From the NCBI GenBank assembly GCA_011503125.2, contig WWBZ02000022.1, positions 372,001-436,000 on the forward strand: a stretch of 64,000 nucleotides of DNA. The letters are read 5' to 3'. The position numbers and the translations under genes were made by a program. This document shows, in pieces, positions 22,402 through 33,200 of this stretch (the stretch's first letter is position 1; every line of letters begins with the position of its first letter). This DNA is from Botryosphaeria dothidea. Its lineage: Eukaryota; Ascomycota; Dothideomycetes; Botryosphaeriales; Botryosphaeriaceae. The notes below the pieces were generated by a model. The model was not told where the DNA came from, searched no databases, and was given only the letters and a program-made list of their open reading frames with translations.

Positions 22402-23838
22402 ATGCCCTCATACACCAAGCCTATGCATGCGACCCTCGAAGACCTTGCCGATGAGCTTCTCCTTGGGATCTTGGACTACGTCTCAATCCGCAATCGGTAT
22501 GACATCGACTTCAAGACCTGGGATGGAGCCGACGAAATTGAGTCCTGCGTCTCGATGCTGCACAGCCTGAGTCTCGTCACTCGCAAGCTTCATCGTGTGG
22601 CCAATCCAGCACTGTACAGCGCTCTTACCTACGGTGGAGTCGCACGCCATCGCCGGGATTTCTTGCGCACCGCAGTGCGGAAGCCCGAACTTGCCGCTTT
22701 GGTGAAGGAAGTCCGCTTCTCCTACTTCGACTGGTCCGCCGACAACTCCGGGATGCCACCGGACTATGCAGATGTTCTAGAGGCTGCGAAGCTGGTGGAT
22801 CTTGGAACAGAAGAGCATATCGGACCAAAGTTTCAGAACTCCCTTCGGGAAGGATTCAATGATTCTGATGTGGCTTTACTTTTTAGTCGACTTCCAAATC
22901 TAGAGATTCTGGAATTTGAGGTTGACGAGACGTGGTTCCATACATGGCGATGGCTGTTGCGCTTAGTGCGGAGAGCAGTTGAGAGGGGAACCGGTCCATT
23001 CTGCTCACTGAGTCACCTCAAGGCAAGATATGGAAATGAAAACCAGTCCGGTTTCAATCCTCTTTTCATTCAAGATTGGGTGGCATTGCCATCACTTAGG
23101 AATATTGAAGTTTCCGGTGCTTGGTGTGATGAAAGAGATGGAGACCGACCCCTGTCGCTACCGTCCAATAGCAACATCGATGCCCTGAGTTTCTGGAAGT
23201 CTGGCCTGAGCAACGACTTCATCAAATGCGCGCTCGAGGCTTTCAGTGGGCTGAAGACCTTCTGTTATGACTGGGGAACATATGCGACTTGCTCCTCCCA
23301 GGATTATCCAGAGGGTATCCGCAATGCGCTTAGCATCCGGCAGGATACGTTGGAGCACATCCACTTGCTTATGCTCGCCGATGGATCCGACTTCTGCATG
23401 GCAGCCCTGCACGCAGACAATAACTTTCTGCCTTTTGGATCTTTTAAAAACTTTTCTCGGTTGAAATGCCTCGAAGTCAGCGACTTCCTCTTGATGGGTG
23501 CGACCTACAATCACTTTGGAATTATGACTCCTATGTCTGAAAGAGAAAGCAGTTTCGCCTCTATGGTGGATATTTTCCCGCCATCTCTGGACACTTTGCG
23601 GGTCGGCTCAAAGCGAATGGGAAACCGCCAAGCTCAAGCCGATTATAGAGTGAGATTCTTCGGAGAACTTCTCCGAGGTGGAGGCTGTCTACCAAATCTC
23701 CGTCGCTTGGAGCTTGTAATCCATGGAGGAGATGAAGAGGATGAGAAAGACGGGTTTTACGAGATGTACGTTCAGAGCATAGAACGCATCAAAGAGCTGA
23801 GCCGCGACTCCAATGTCAAGTTTCAAGTCATCTCCTGA
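22402..23838 (+). CDS. F-box/LRR-like protein, paralogue A
   Basis: Single exon, 478 aa; an alternative start is Met8 (MHATLEDLADELLLGILDY). The first ~60 residues fit a degenerate F-box (LADELLLGILDYVSIRN ... SLVTRKLHRVANPALY). The remainder contains irregular leucine-rich units (RLPNLEILEFEVDE, LPNLRRLELVIHG). It is clearly related to the next gene downstream. Shared blocks include FLRT..RKPELAALVKEV, FNPLFIQDWVALPSLRNIE, SNDFIKCALEAF..LKTFCY, FLPFGSFKNFSRLKCLEV and VDIFPPSLDTLRV. Probably an SCF substrate receptor; target unknown. Confidence 0.83.
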   Translation: MPSYTKPMHATLEDLADELLLGILDYVSIRNRYDIDFKTWDGADEIESCVSMLHSLSLVTRKLHRVANPALYSALTYGGVARHRRDFLRTAVRKPELAALVKEVRFSYFDWSADNSGMPPDYADVLEAAKLVDLGTEEHIGPKFQNSLREGFNDSDVALLFSRLPNLEILEFEVDETWFHTWRWLLRLVRRAVERGTGPFCSLSHLKARYGNENQSGFNPLFIQDWVALPSLRNIEVSGAWCDERDGDRPLSLPSNSNIDALSFWKSGLSNDFIKCALEAFSGLKTFCYDWGTYATCSSQDYPEGIRNALSIRQDTLEHIHLLMLADGSDFCMAALHADNNFLPFGSFKNFSRLKCLEVSDFLLMGATYNHFGIMTPMSERESSFASMVDIFPPSLDTLRVGSKRMGNRQAQADYRVRFFGELLRGGGCLPNLRRLELVIHGGDEEDEKDGFYEMYVQSIERIKELSRDSNVKFQVIS

Positions 23839-24370
23839 GATGAAATGGAGCGTAAGAGACCTAATCTTTGGGCTTTATAGTGAGTATGTCAGAAGTTCAT
23901 TGACACGGATCTAAGAGAATTATTCTAATTTTCACTGAAGACTCTCTTATGAGATAACTTTCGAATAGATCAGAAGAGCAGTCAAGGCGTTCTTCTGAAA
24001 AAAAAGTAATCAATTTAATCCGAGCGCTTACCTCCGTCCAGTTAAATTCCGAAACTCCCTATGCGTATTTGCGGCGCACTTTCGCGTACAGCCTTTCGAG
24101 GTACGGAAAAGTTGGACCACCAATAATCTTCAAGTGAATGTCTACAACAAATGTGTATGATTGCGTTATGATACGAAAGACCAGGGAATATACGCGGCCA
24201 CTAATTTCCCATGGCATTTTAATCGTATATCGATGGCACGTGCGCACGCAGTCCCTGAAAACGCGCCGACTCCGAGCTTTTCGTGTCGGCACTCGCCATT
24301 GCATCGTCCGCGTTTCTCAGCCCAAATCCTCGCCGTCTGTGGCATTCTGCCAGGGTGAATCCCGCCCTCG
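23839..24370. other. intergenic spacer between F-box paralogues
   Basis: 532 bases, AT-rich at 23880-24060. Nothing else recognised. Confidence 0.45.
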
Positions 24371-26068
24371 ATGCCGCCTAAGAGACGAGCCTCGCAGAGG
24401 CTGCAAGAGTCAAAATCCGCCGGCAACGAAAGCCGTGAAAAGCGGGTGGCCACGGGGAAGAAAAGGGCAGCATCTCGCCGATCACAACGCTCGGGGAAAG
24501 CGTCCAAAGACAACGATGATTCAACAATTGCCCCGTTACAGAAGAAGTCGGCGCTGACTGACCTGCCGGACGAGTTACTTCTTATGATTTTTCGCTATTT
24601 CAGTCTTGTCGGTGTTCTCGACGGGCCGCTTGACGAGCCGGTATATTGGTACGAAGATAGGGTACTTTTATTCCAAAAGCGCTGCGATGCCCTGCGGAAT
24701 ATCTGCTCGACATGCAAAAGCCTGTGTCGAGTTGCTCAGCCGCTCCTGTACGAGGTCATCAATTGCCTGAATTTCAGACGCCGACGATGGCCTTTCTTAC
24801 GCACTCTTGTTAGCCGATCGGATCTCGGCAGAGCTGTGAAGGAAGTCCACCTGAGATATGAAGGCGAAATTCCAGCAAAAGGCTTGGACAGGCTCGCCCC
24901 TGAAGTCATGGAAGCAGCCAAGAGCGTAGACATTGAAATGACTCGAGCCTTCATGAGAGCGTTAGAGTCCGGACGGTGTGAAGCGCAGATAACCCTCGCC
25001 ATGACCTTCATGCCGAATCTGAGCTATATGAACTTCTGTCTGGATGAGAAGTTCATCGAAGACTACAACTGGATGTTCCGGTTGCTCCGGAAAAGCACGT
25101 TCAACATCTCGCAAAACGGGCCGGGAGGCCCTTTCTCCAACCTCAAACGAATAGAGACCAGCTACGGCGGCATGGAGTTTGGCTATAACCCGGTCTTCAT
25201 CTCCGAGTTCGTCGCGCTGCCCAACCTCAAGGAGATCCTCGTCAAGTCCGCCTGGTCCGACGAGCGCAGCTGCGACATCACCTGGAACCCGGCGGCCGGC
25301 GTCTCCAACATCGACACCATCAACCTCGACGCCTCGGCCGTCACCAACGACTTCATACACAAGCTGCTGCGCGCCTGCAAGGCCCCCAAGACCTTCATCT
25401 ACAGCTGGGGCGGCCCGCCGCCGACCGACTCCATGCACGCCTTCGCCGACTTCATGCGCGCGCTGCACACCCGCAAAGACTCGCTCGAGACCATCCGCCT
25501 CGACGTCGTGCTCAAGGCTAACTACTTCGAGTCGCTGGCCATCGAGAACGAGTACCTGCCGCCGGTCGGCTCGTTCAAAGATTTCGCCCGCCTGACCGAG
25601 CTCGAGGTGCCGGGACACCTGCTCCTCGGGTCGCCGCTGCTCGACTGGGAGCACTTCGACGGCGAGCATTGGCCGGCCTTCACGTCGGACCTTGACTACG
25701 CCGCGCTGATCGACGTTTTCCCCAGCAGCCTTGAGCGCCTGATAATGGATTGTATGGGCCTTGAGGAGGACGTCACTTTTATCCTGCCGTTCTTGGACGA
25801 GTTTGCTAACGGGTGTGTCGAGAGGCTGCCGAACCTCAAGTTCGTGAAGTTGATCGTTGTCGATGAGAATGATTTTTCGTTGTTAGAAAATGTGAAGAAG
25901 GCGTTAGAAAACCAGGGAGTTGAGGTGCAGGTGAAGGACTTCATCGACGAAGAGGGCTGGGAAGATGATATGGAGGAACGGTATGGAGAAGATGGCAGGA
26001 AAAAGATCACGTCGAGATTGATTGGGGATATCCTACACATGTGGCCGAATATAGCGGGGCAGCATTGA
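24371..26068 (+). CDS. F-box/LRR-like protein, paralogue B
   Basis: Single exon, 565 aa. A basic, Lys/Arg/Ser-rich N-terminus of about 55 residues (possible nuclear signal: GKKRAASRRSQRSGKASK), absent from paralogue A, precedes the F-box (LTDLPDELLLMIFRYFSL). The body aligns with paralogue A throughout (FLRTLVSRSDLGRAVKEVH, YNPVFISEFVALPNLKEI, TNDFIHKLLRACKAPKTFIY, YLPPVGSFKDFARLTELEV, IDVFPSSLERL). The C-terminal ~50 residues are acidic. Codon use is mosaic: codons from about 25200 to 25600 end almost only in G or C, whereas both ends of the gene are mixed. Confidence 0.83.
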   Translation: MPPKRRASQRLQESKSAGNESREKRVATGKKRAASRRSQRSGKASKDNDDSTIAPLQKKSALTDLPDELLLMIFRYFSLVGVLDGPLDEPVYWYEDRVLLFQKRCDALRNICSTCKSLCRVAQPLLYEVINCLNFRRRRWPFLRTLVSRSDLGRAVKEVHLRYEGEIPAKGLDRLAPEVMEAAKSVDIEMTRAFMRALESGRCEAQITLAMTFMPNLSYMNFCLDEKFIEDYNWMFRLLRKSTFNISQNGPGGPFSNLKRIETSYGGMEFGYNPVFISEFVALPNLKEILVKSAWSDERSCDITWNPAAGVSNIDTINLDASAVTNDFIHKLLRACKAPKTFIYSWGGPPPTDSMHAFADFMRALHTRKDSLETIRLDVVLKANYFESLAIENEYLPPVGSFKDFARLTELEVPGHLLLGSPLLDWEHFDGEHWPAFTSDLDYAALIDVFPSSLERLIMDCMGLEEDVTFILPFLDEFANGCVERLPNLKFVKLIVVDENDFSLLENVKKALENQGVEVQVKDFIDEEGWEDDMEERYGEDGRKKITSRLIGDILHMWPNIAGQH

Positions 26069-26379
26069 TGGGTTGGCTGTGTGGATGAGGTCGCTGTATT
26101 ACTTTTTTTTTATTTTGTTTTGAGATACACCGGAGCGGATCCTAGATGCGAGGGCAGCTCTAATAAAATCCATCTACCGTTGGGTTTTGCCGTCTGGAGA
26201 AAAGCTTAGATTTTTTTTAAACCCATTAAATACAAAGTCTAGTGATGGTGCTACTGTTTAGTGCCGTGAATAAGACACAGTGATTCTTGAAGGCTTGGAA
26301 GCCATTAATGGCAATGTCATGCCTGTTGATTGTTGTATCTGCGTGTTTGACTGGATGTTGTGGCAAGTGCGCTGCTAAT

Positions 26380-26448
26380 GGGGAGTTGAAGCCCTCGTCC
26401 GGACGCAAATGTCTTGAACAAACGTGTTCGGATGAATGCCTCAACTCC
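26380..26448. repeat. dispersed inverted repeat, copy A
   Basis: Left arm 26380-26405 and right arm 26423-26448. Read inward, the arms agree at 19 of 25 positions, and most differences are transitions. The loop is about 17 bases. The left arm holds CGTCCGGACG, itself a 10-base palindrome. Related to copies at 26617, 46985 and 58634. Confidence 0.75.
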
Positions 26449-26616
26449 TTATGCCATCAACTGTTCGAATAGCTTCATAGGTTATAAGCGAGGATGCATG
26501 AGCGTGACGAAGATAACAAAGTATCAGGAGGTCCAGGTGTGCCAGCTATGGTACAACCGCAGTGCAGCCCAAGGTACAAGGTCGGCTTCAAAAAAGTATT
26601 GCAACAGCAAACACGC

Positions 26617-26697
26617 GGGGTGGCGAAGCATTCGTCCGGATAAAAAAGGGTTCAGCAGAGAAAGTAACATGCACGTCGGGATGTATGCTTCCACTCC
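26617..26697. repeat. dispersed inverted repeat, copy B
   Basis: Left arm 26617-26640 contains GAAGCATTCGTCCGGA, identical to the family core. Right arm 26671-26697 is CACGTCGGGATGTATGCTTC plus CACTCC, a slightly decayed match to the right arm of the other copies. Loop about 30 bases. It lies 170 bases from copy A in the same orientation. Confidence 0.7.
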
Positions 26698-27047
26698 GGA
26701 TGGAGAGGGACCGACCTTGTAGAGCTTCTGGTTACTGCTTTCGGAAGGGGTCCAATGACGTCATTTGCAAAACGGGGAAATTACATCTAAAAATAGCCTC
26801 CACAGCGGAAGGATATGTAGGAATACAGCAGGGATATCGTACGTGGAGTTTGCCAGTGCAGAGTAGAATAAAAATACCCAAATCATGCTCTGTTCTCCCA
26901 AGTGTCTCGTGAAATGTGCGCGCTTCTTATGCTGACGCCTCGAACGCTGTGAACGCCTGAATCCTCCGTAAATTTTTGCTGGTGTCCATTATATCTAATC
27001 GTATAGGCCGATTTGATGTCTCTCGTTATGGTCGTGTGGCCGCGTTT

Positions 27048-27964
27048 TCAAAAGCAGAAGTAGAGGATCGATCCGACCGCCGTCATACCCAATCCAAACC
27101 ACCACCAGCGATCCGCATCGACGTGCTCCGGCTTCTGTCCCAACATTCTGCGCTTGACTGGCGTCAAGACTCCATCTGCGCGCTTGATTTTGCTGCTCGA
27201 TGTCGAACTTGCCGTGGCCTTGGAGCCAGCTGTGAGGGTGGAAGTGGGGAGCATTTCGGCGGGGGTCTGGACGAGGTAGAGCGGTATGACAGGCGTGCCA
27301 TCAAATTGGTAGAGATTCAAGCGCTTGATCTTGTGGTAGCTATCGGTTACAACTTCGTATTGCTGTGTGGCAAAAGTCAATCTCTGCTCAATGCGAAGGA
27401 TTCGTCCGCTTCAAAGGCGCTCATACCTTGAAGGTTTCGTTTTGTGCGTACTTCGTATAAACGCCGGCGTCGTACTTGCAAGGATCGGAAAGGAGCTGTC
27501 TGCCATCGCCGAAAGGTGCAAGGTGCAGCTTGCCGTCAGACGCTTTCTCGAATGTGCCGTGCTGCCATTGCATTATACCCTTGGGGCAATCGGGGTCCGC
27601 GGCTGCGATTGCCGTTAGAACGATTTCCTAAATATGAAGGGCATGTCGAGGAGACGCACGGTTTGCGATGGCGCGGTACAAGGCCTCCTCCCAGAAGCCG
27701 TCGGAGGTGAAGGAGTAGGAGATGCCAGGCAGTTCGGGCTCCAGCATGGTGTCGTTCTCCGGGTTATAGAAACCCTGTCACGGTTGCGTCAGTAACTTAA
27801 GATCTTCGGTCTGGTCCACATCTCTCCACAAAAGGGTAACGCACCGGCCCCGTCAGTGTTTTGTTGGACTTAGACGACCAGGTGCCGTAGAGATTGGCGT
27901 CGACAATGCCCTGCGCAGCGACAACGCCGGCGCTCATGAGCGCGACGGCGGCTGAGAACAGCAT
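27048..27964 (-). CDS. ROT1: ROT1, ER membrane protein for cell-wall beta-1,6-glucan and protein folding
   Basis: Four exons: 27964..27845, 27774..27660, 27602..27427 and 27362..27048; 241 aa (yeast Rot1 is 256). Introns of 70, 57 and 64 bases with GTGCGT, GTGCGT and GTATGA donors restore one frame. Signal peptide MLFSAAVALMSAGVVAAQG, then DANLYGTWSSKSNKTLTGP, GFYNPENDTMLEPELPGISY, NPADPDCPKGIMQWQHGT and LNLYQFDGTPVIPLYL with PAEMLPT, all characteristic Rot1 blocks. A C-terminal membrane helix (WWWFGLGMTAVGSILYFCF) anchors it in the ER, where it acts as a chaperone linked to N- and O-glycosylation and beta-1,6-glucan assembly. Divergent from the MTHF synthetase gene. Confidence 0.94.
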
Positions 27965-28390
27965 GGCTCTGGTCGAGTTGGTGGGCGAGCGTAACGAATG
28001 ACTCGGCAGGCGTGTAGGCCAAGCAGCGACGGCAGGCGGGATGGCGAAAAGTAAAGTTGGGGTGGATGAGGCTTGAGCGGTCTTGCCAGCGCTGTCGACG
28101 CTGGCGTGGTCCTGGGTTAGGCCAGGCGAGCCAGCCCCTGCCGCGCCCCAAGCCCAAAGCACGGCAAGGGTTTTGCCCCAGATCTCTCAGCCACACGCAG
28201 GAACCGCAGGACCGGCGCGTGCATCGACGGAAACGCCGCCGAACGAGACGAGTCGGCGATCGCTTTTCCGAAAAGGCCCGCCATTGGCTCTGACGTTGGT
28301 CGTTTATCGCAGACTCTTCAACCAGCACCGTCTCCGGGCGGACTCGTGCTCGCAGGGACCACTTCCTCCTATCACGTCCGTCTCAACACC
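27965..28390. promoter_or_regulatory. divergent promoter, ROT1 / MTHF synthetase
   Basis: 426 GC-rich bases without TATA boxes; out-of-frame ORFs cross it on both strands and are not credited. Confidence 0.45.
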
Positions 28391-29238
28391 ATGGCGTCCA
28401 TGCAGGCGGCTAAGAAAGAGCTGCGCAAGCACATCAAGCAAGTGCTGTCTTCGCTGTCGCAGGATGCGATTGCACATCAATGTCAGGCTTATTCGCCGCA
28501 CGCTTGAAGCGTTGATCCCGTGCTGACTGCCCGCACGCAGCTTCCACTGCTGTCAAGACGCTGTTGTCTCTGCCAGAATACCAGGCAGCCAAACGTATCA
28601 GTGTCTATCTATCCATGCCTGAGGGAGAAATATCCACAGCGAACATAGTGCGCGATGCTCTTGCTCAAGGCAAAAGGGTCTTCATTCCATACACGTATCA
28701 GCGATCCGTCAATCCAGAACTAAAGCCAAAATCAATCATGGACATGGTCGAGCTTCACTCATTTCAGGACTTAGAGAGCTTCCAGCCAGATAGATGGGGC
28801 ATACCAACTCCGAGTGCAGAGTCAATCAAACATCGAAAAAACAGCTTCGGCGGGCAAGGGCTCTCAGAAGATGATACCAATCCTGTCAGCGATTTAGAAC
28901 CCGGGCTGGACTTGATAGTAGTGCCGGGCATGGCATTCGATGCGGACTTTGGTAGGCTCGGACACGGAAAAGGATTCTACGACTTCTTCCTGGATCGATG
29001 TCGACAACATAGCGAGAAGGTCCCCGGCGTTCGCATCCCGTTCCTTGGTATGGCTGCAACCTGAGGTGTCACAAGCGAAAGCGTACAAGCTAACTCGAAG
29101 AAATTAGTTGGACTTGCATTGAAAGAGCAGATACTCCCGCCAGCTCAGTCCGTACCTATGGACGCGACCGATTGGAGGCTTGACGCCTTCGTGGTCGGTA
29201 ATGGAGAGATCCTTCGACCCAATAAAAGTACAGCCTGA
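28391..29238 (+). CDS. FAU1: 5-formyltetrahydrofolate cyclo-ligase (5,10-MTHF synthetase)
   Basis: Exons 28391..28481, 28541..29047 and 29108..29238; 242 aa. Introns of 59 and 60 bases have branches GCTGACT and GCTAACT. ATG 28391 has a good context (ACCATGG); Met4 is an alternative. Family motifs: KKELRKHIKQVL at the N-terminus, RISVYLSMPEGEISTANIV for the nucleotide/substrate region, DLIVVPGMAFDADFGRLGHG followed by KGFYDFFL, and VGLALKEQILPP after the last intron. The enzyme converts 5-formyl-THF to 5,10-methenyl-THF with ATP, returning stored folate to the one-carbon pool. No presequence seen, so probably cytosolic. Confidence 0.94.
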
Positions 29239-29382
29239 TATCCAGACCGTAGTCCATGGCAAAATGAAGCCGTTGTTCTCCCAATCCTCAATTCTTTTCC
29301 CGTTACGCCTCGCCTGACGCCCATCCCCCGTATGCTGTCGTTCTTTTGTAATTTCCCATGTGAAGTTTCCTCATTCGCGTGT

Positions 29383-29788
29383 TCAAGCCTCGACGCTCTG
29401 GATGAGAGAGACGTTGTCGCCCTTAAGGAGAATTTGTCCTGCGGCGCAGCGGTTAGCGTTGCTCATTCTGGCCCTACACGCGGCATGTGATCGTAAACAT
29501 ACCGAGCGAACGACGCTCCTCCTGCTTTTCCTTGGTAGCAAGCTTCACCTCGACTGCATCGTCGATAACAAGGTTCATGAACTCGTCAAAGCCCTGTATC
29601 ATGATCAGCTATGTTTCTCGCGTCGATCGCGATGCGAAGTTCCTTACGCGAATCTTGCCCTCGATCCGCAGGCCCACTTGTTCGAAAAGCCAAATTTGTA
29701 CGGTTGCGCGGGTCTGAAGGAGCTTGAAGATGAAGTTGATCGGAGGCAACAGGACCTTGTTACGGTTTCCACCACCGCGGCCGGCCAT
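29383..29788 (-). CDS. SME1: small nuclear ribonucleoprotein E (SmE)
   Basis: Exons 29788..29648, 29593..29503 and 29438..29383; 95 aa, the usual SmE length. Introns of 54 bases (GTAAGG...CAG) and 64 bases (GTATGT...CAG). MAGRGGGNRNKVLLPPINFI is the typical SmE N-terminus. The Sm1 motif (VQIWLFEQVGLRIEGKIRGF, then DEFMNLVIDDA) and Sm2 motif (GQILLKGDNVSLIQS) build the Sm fold. SmE is one of seven proteins forming the ring on U1, U2, U4 and U5 snRNA in the spliceosome. The gene is easily missed because its exons are short. Confidence 0.95.
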
Positions 29789-30251
29789 TGTGAAGGTAGC
29801 GAGGCGAGAAGCTGAGATAGGTTTGCGTCACGGAGAGAGCGTCGCGGTCGGAACGCGCAAGATCGGCGGGCGCAGGGCGTGGGAGGTGGAGGGAGCGGTG
29901 GTTGCTGAAGACGCGGGTGTGGTTGGAGCTCGCCGTCGCTGTTCGCCAAAGTTCGGCGCCAAGACCGAGCGGCGGAGCGCGCCAAGGTGACCTTCGGGAG
30001 GTGGGACAAGCCTGACGGCATTGGATTTTTTGGATGCCATGCACCTTCCCTGCACCTAACAAGCATACACAACCCGCCTCTCCTCCCTCCGACCGCCCTG
30101 CGTTCTCTGAACGACCTCCAAACGTTTCACCGCGTCCTGCGATCCTATGCGACTTACGTAGCGGCACCCCTCAGTCCGCCCCACCTGCTCGTCAAGACCA
30201 CCGTCACCACCTCTCCCAGCCCCTCCGCGCCGTCTATCCGCGAACGCGACC
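29789..30251. promoter_or_regulatory. divergent promoter, SmE / MTR10
   Basis: 463 bases separating two housekeeping starts. No TATA box; CT-rich patches precede the MTR10 start. Confidence 0.45.
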
Positions 30252-33200
30252 ATGGCTGCCAACGGTGCGGCGGCCCAGCAGGCCTTTGCGCCTGTCCTTG
30301 CAGCCCTCGCCACCATGCAGAGCAACGTCGACCGCACGCAGAAGAGCCAGGCACACGAATACCTCGAGCAATTCCAGAAGTCGGTCAGTAGATAATGGAG
30401 CGACCCCGTCTGAAAGCCGCGCTGACACCGCCCCGCGTAGGAGGAAGCATGGACCACGAACTTTGCGATATTGCAGTCGGCCGACGCCGCCGTGGAGGCC
30501 AAGCTGTTCGCTGCGACCACACTCAAGGGAAAGGTAGGTTGAGTGGGTGAAGCCCCATGTCAGGAGCGCGCCACGTGCTGATGCACCTAGATTGTCTACG
30601 ACCTCCACCAGCTACCACGCGATTCGCTGTCGCCGCTGCGGGACACCCTGCTGAACGTGCTAGCGGCCTTCCGCGCCGGTCCTAAGCCCATCAGGATGCA
30701 GCTATGCGTCTGCCTTGCGAACCTGGCCATACAGATGATGGAGTGGAAGAATGTCCTGCCGCTGGTGGTATCGACTCTCGGCAACGATCCCGAGAGCATT
30801 CCCTGCGTCCTGGACTTCCTGCGCGTCTTGCCGGAAGAAGTCACCGAGGGACGAAAGATCAATCTGACTGTACGTTCGGCCGAATCACCACATTGCGAGC
30901 GCCCGACGGCGACTTTTCGAAGCACGAGCAGAGTCTAATACTTAATGAAACCAACAGGAAGATGAGCTGCAGGAAAGGACAAAAGAGCTGCTAGAGGACA
31001 ACGCGCAGGAGGTCCTGAATCTGCTTTCCCAATACTCCCGCTCTTCCGGCAGGTTTCCTTCCCTCTATCTCGCAGAGGCAAACAAGCTAATTGGCACAGA
31101 TGCGGCATCGAAGAATCCTCAGCTCATGGACTGCATTCAATCATGGGCGCGTGAGGTCCCCATCAACGACATAATCAACTCTGCCCTGTTGGACACGGTT
31201 TTGAACGGCCTTTCCGAAGACGAACCATTCGAATCTGCCGTGGAATGTATTTGCGCGATCATCAGAGAGACCAGGGATGTTGATGAATGCATGCACGTCA
31301 TCTCAACTCTCTACCCCAAGCTAATGGCTTTGAGACCCAAGATCGCGCAGGCTGCGGAAGAGGAGGATACCGAAGTCTTCAAGGGGATAGCGCGGGTTTT
31401 CGCAGAGGCCGGTGAGGCATGGGTTGTACTCATTGCAAGGCTACCTCAGCAGTTCCATGGTCTGGTGGAGTCCGTGCTTGAAGCCGCTGCCCGGGATTTG
31501 GAACGGGATGCCATCTCTCACACGTTCAACTTCTGGTACGAACTCAAACAATACCTAACCTTGGAAAAGTACATAGCAGCAAGGCTCGAGTTCGTGGCCA
31601 TCTATTCAAAGCTCGTCGACATCATGGTCGGTCATCTGGAGTACCCGAAACCCGAATCTGGCAATGAGAAGGACTTGTTCGAGGGCGATCGTGAGCAGGA
31701 GGAAAAATTCCGAGAGTTCAGGCACCAGATGGGCGATGTGTTGAAGGATTGTTGCGAGGTGATCGGAGTGACGGAGTGCTTGCAGAAGTGCTACGTACTG
31801 ATCGAGGATTGGGTCAACAAATTCGGCTCCCAAGCGTCTGCTGGTCATGTCCCGGAATGGCAAAAGTTGGAGGCACCACTGTTTGCTATGAGGGCTATGG
31901 GCCGCATGGTTCCTCAAGACGAGAACGTCATGTTGCCACGCTTGATGCCTCTGCTGGTCCAAATCCCAGACCAGGAGAAGGTCCGATTCCAAGCCGTCAT
32001 GGCTCTTGGCCGATACACCTTGTGGACCGCCCAGCATCCGGAAACTCTGCAGCCTCAGTTGGACTACATCATGGCTGCATTCAACCATCCTTCGAAGGAA
32101 GTTGTTCGCGCCGCCGCTCTCTCGTTCAAGTTTTTCTGCAACGACTGCGCACCTTTGTTGAAGGACTACATCCCCCAACTGCAGCAATTCTACACCAGCG
32201 TGCTGGATAGGTTGCCTGCAAGTAGCCAGGATGAACTGACGGACGGTGTAGCTTCCGTTCTTGCTGAGCAGCCGCCGGAGGTTGTCTACGATTACCTCAA
32301 GCTGTATTGTGATCCCGTCCTCAAGACAATCATGGGAATGGCGCAGCATGCGACTGACGACAAGGCTAAGCTCGCTCTTGCCGGTAAGTGGGACATCAAT
32401 TTGCCTCTTTCTGTGATACTGACTACACCAAGACAAGTTGCAGATCATCACCATCTTCATACAATGGGTCCAGCCCTACGTTACCCCATCTCAACCTCAT
32501 CCATGTGTCAGGTATTGCCAGGAGATCTTCCCCGTGTTCGCTACACTTGCAGAGGGCTTCACCACGTTCTCGCCGATTCTGGAGCGCGTATGCCGTTGCT
32601 GGCGCTACATGGTTCTCTCATACCGAACTCACATGGCGCCTCTGCTTCCTGAGTTGGCAGATAAGTTGGCGGCGGGATTCACAGCTTCGAGACAGGGTTG
32701 CTTCCTGTGGGCCACGGACTCTATTGTGAGGGAGTTTGCTCCCGGTGTCGAGGGCGTCGACTCCAACACACTGGCGGCCGTCTTCCAATTCTACTCTGCA
32801 CAAGCGACCACCTTCCTGAGAGCACTCAGCGACCTGCCTCCGGAGCAGCTTCCTGACGGTAAGTATTCTCCCGTTCCCTTGGCGTGAAATTCTAACATGA
32901 GCGCAGTCATAGAGGACTTCTTCCGGCTCTCGGTAGATGTCCTCCTTTTCTTTCCGGAACAGTCTGTGACGTCTCCGCTCATGCCATCGATCCTCTCCGC
33001 CGCCACGACTGCTCTCACCCTTCTGAAGGAGGAACCTCTTATCGCCTCCCTGCATTTCCTGCGCGACTTCCTCGCCTATGGCACCGACAACCCTCCTTCG
33101 TCTGACTGGGGTGATGAGCCTCGCACCAACCCACCGGAGATCCAGGCCGCGGTGAAGCAACTGGTGTCGGCACAAGGAGAGCAGCTGACGCAGCGCATCA

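Larger units (their letters stand above)
26069..27047. other. spacer carrying two inverted-repeat elements
   Basis: Nearly 1 kb without a supported gene. Short T runs lie just after the F-box gene (26103-26115, 26212-26219). Two copies of the dispersed inverted repeat lie at 26380-26448 and 26617-26697. The weak ORFs across them are read through the repeats and are not considered genes. Confidence 0.55.

Noticed and set aside
27400..27416. Sequence GAAGGATTCGTCCGC resembling an arm of the inverted repeat
   Set aside because: It lies inside a ROT1 intron, has no partner arm nearby and differs at both key ends; probably chance.
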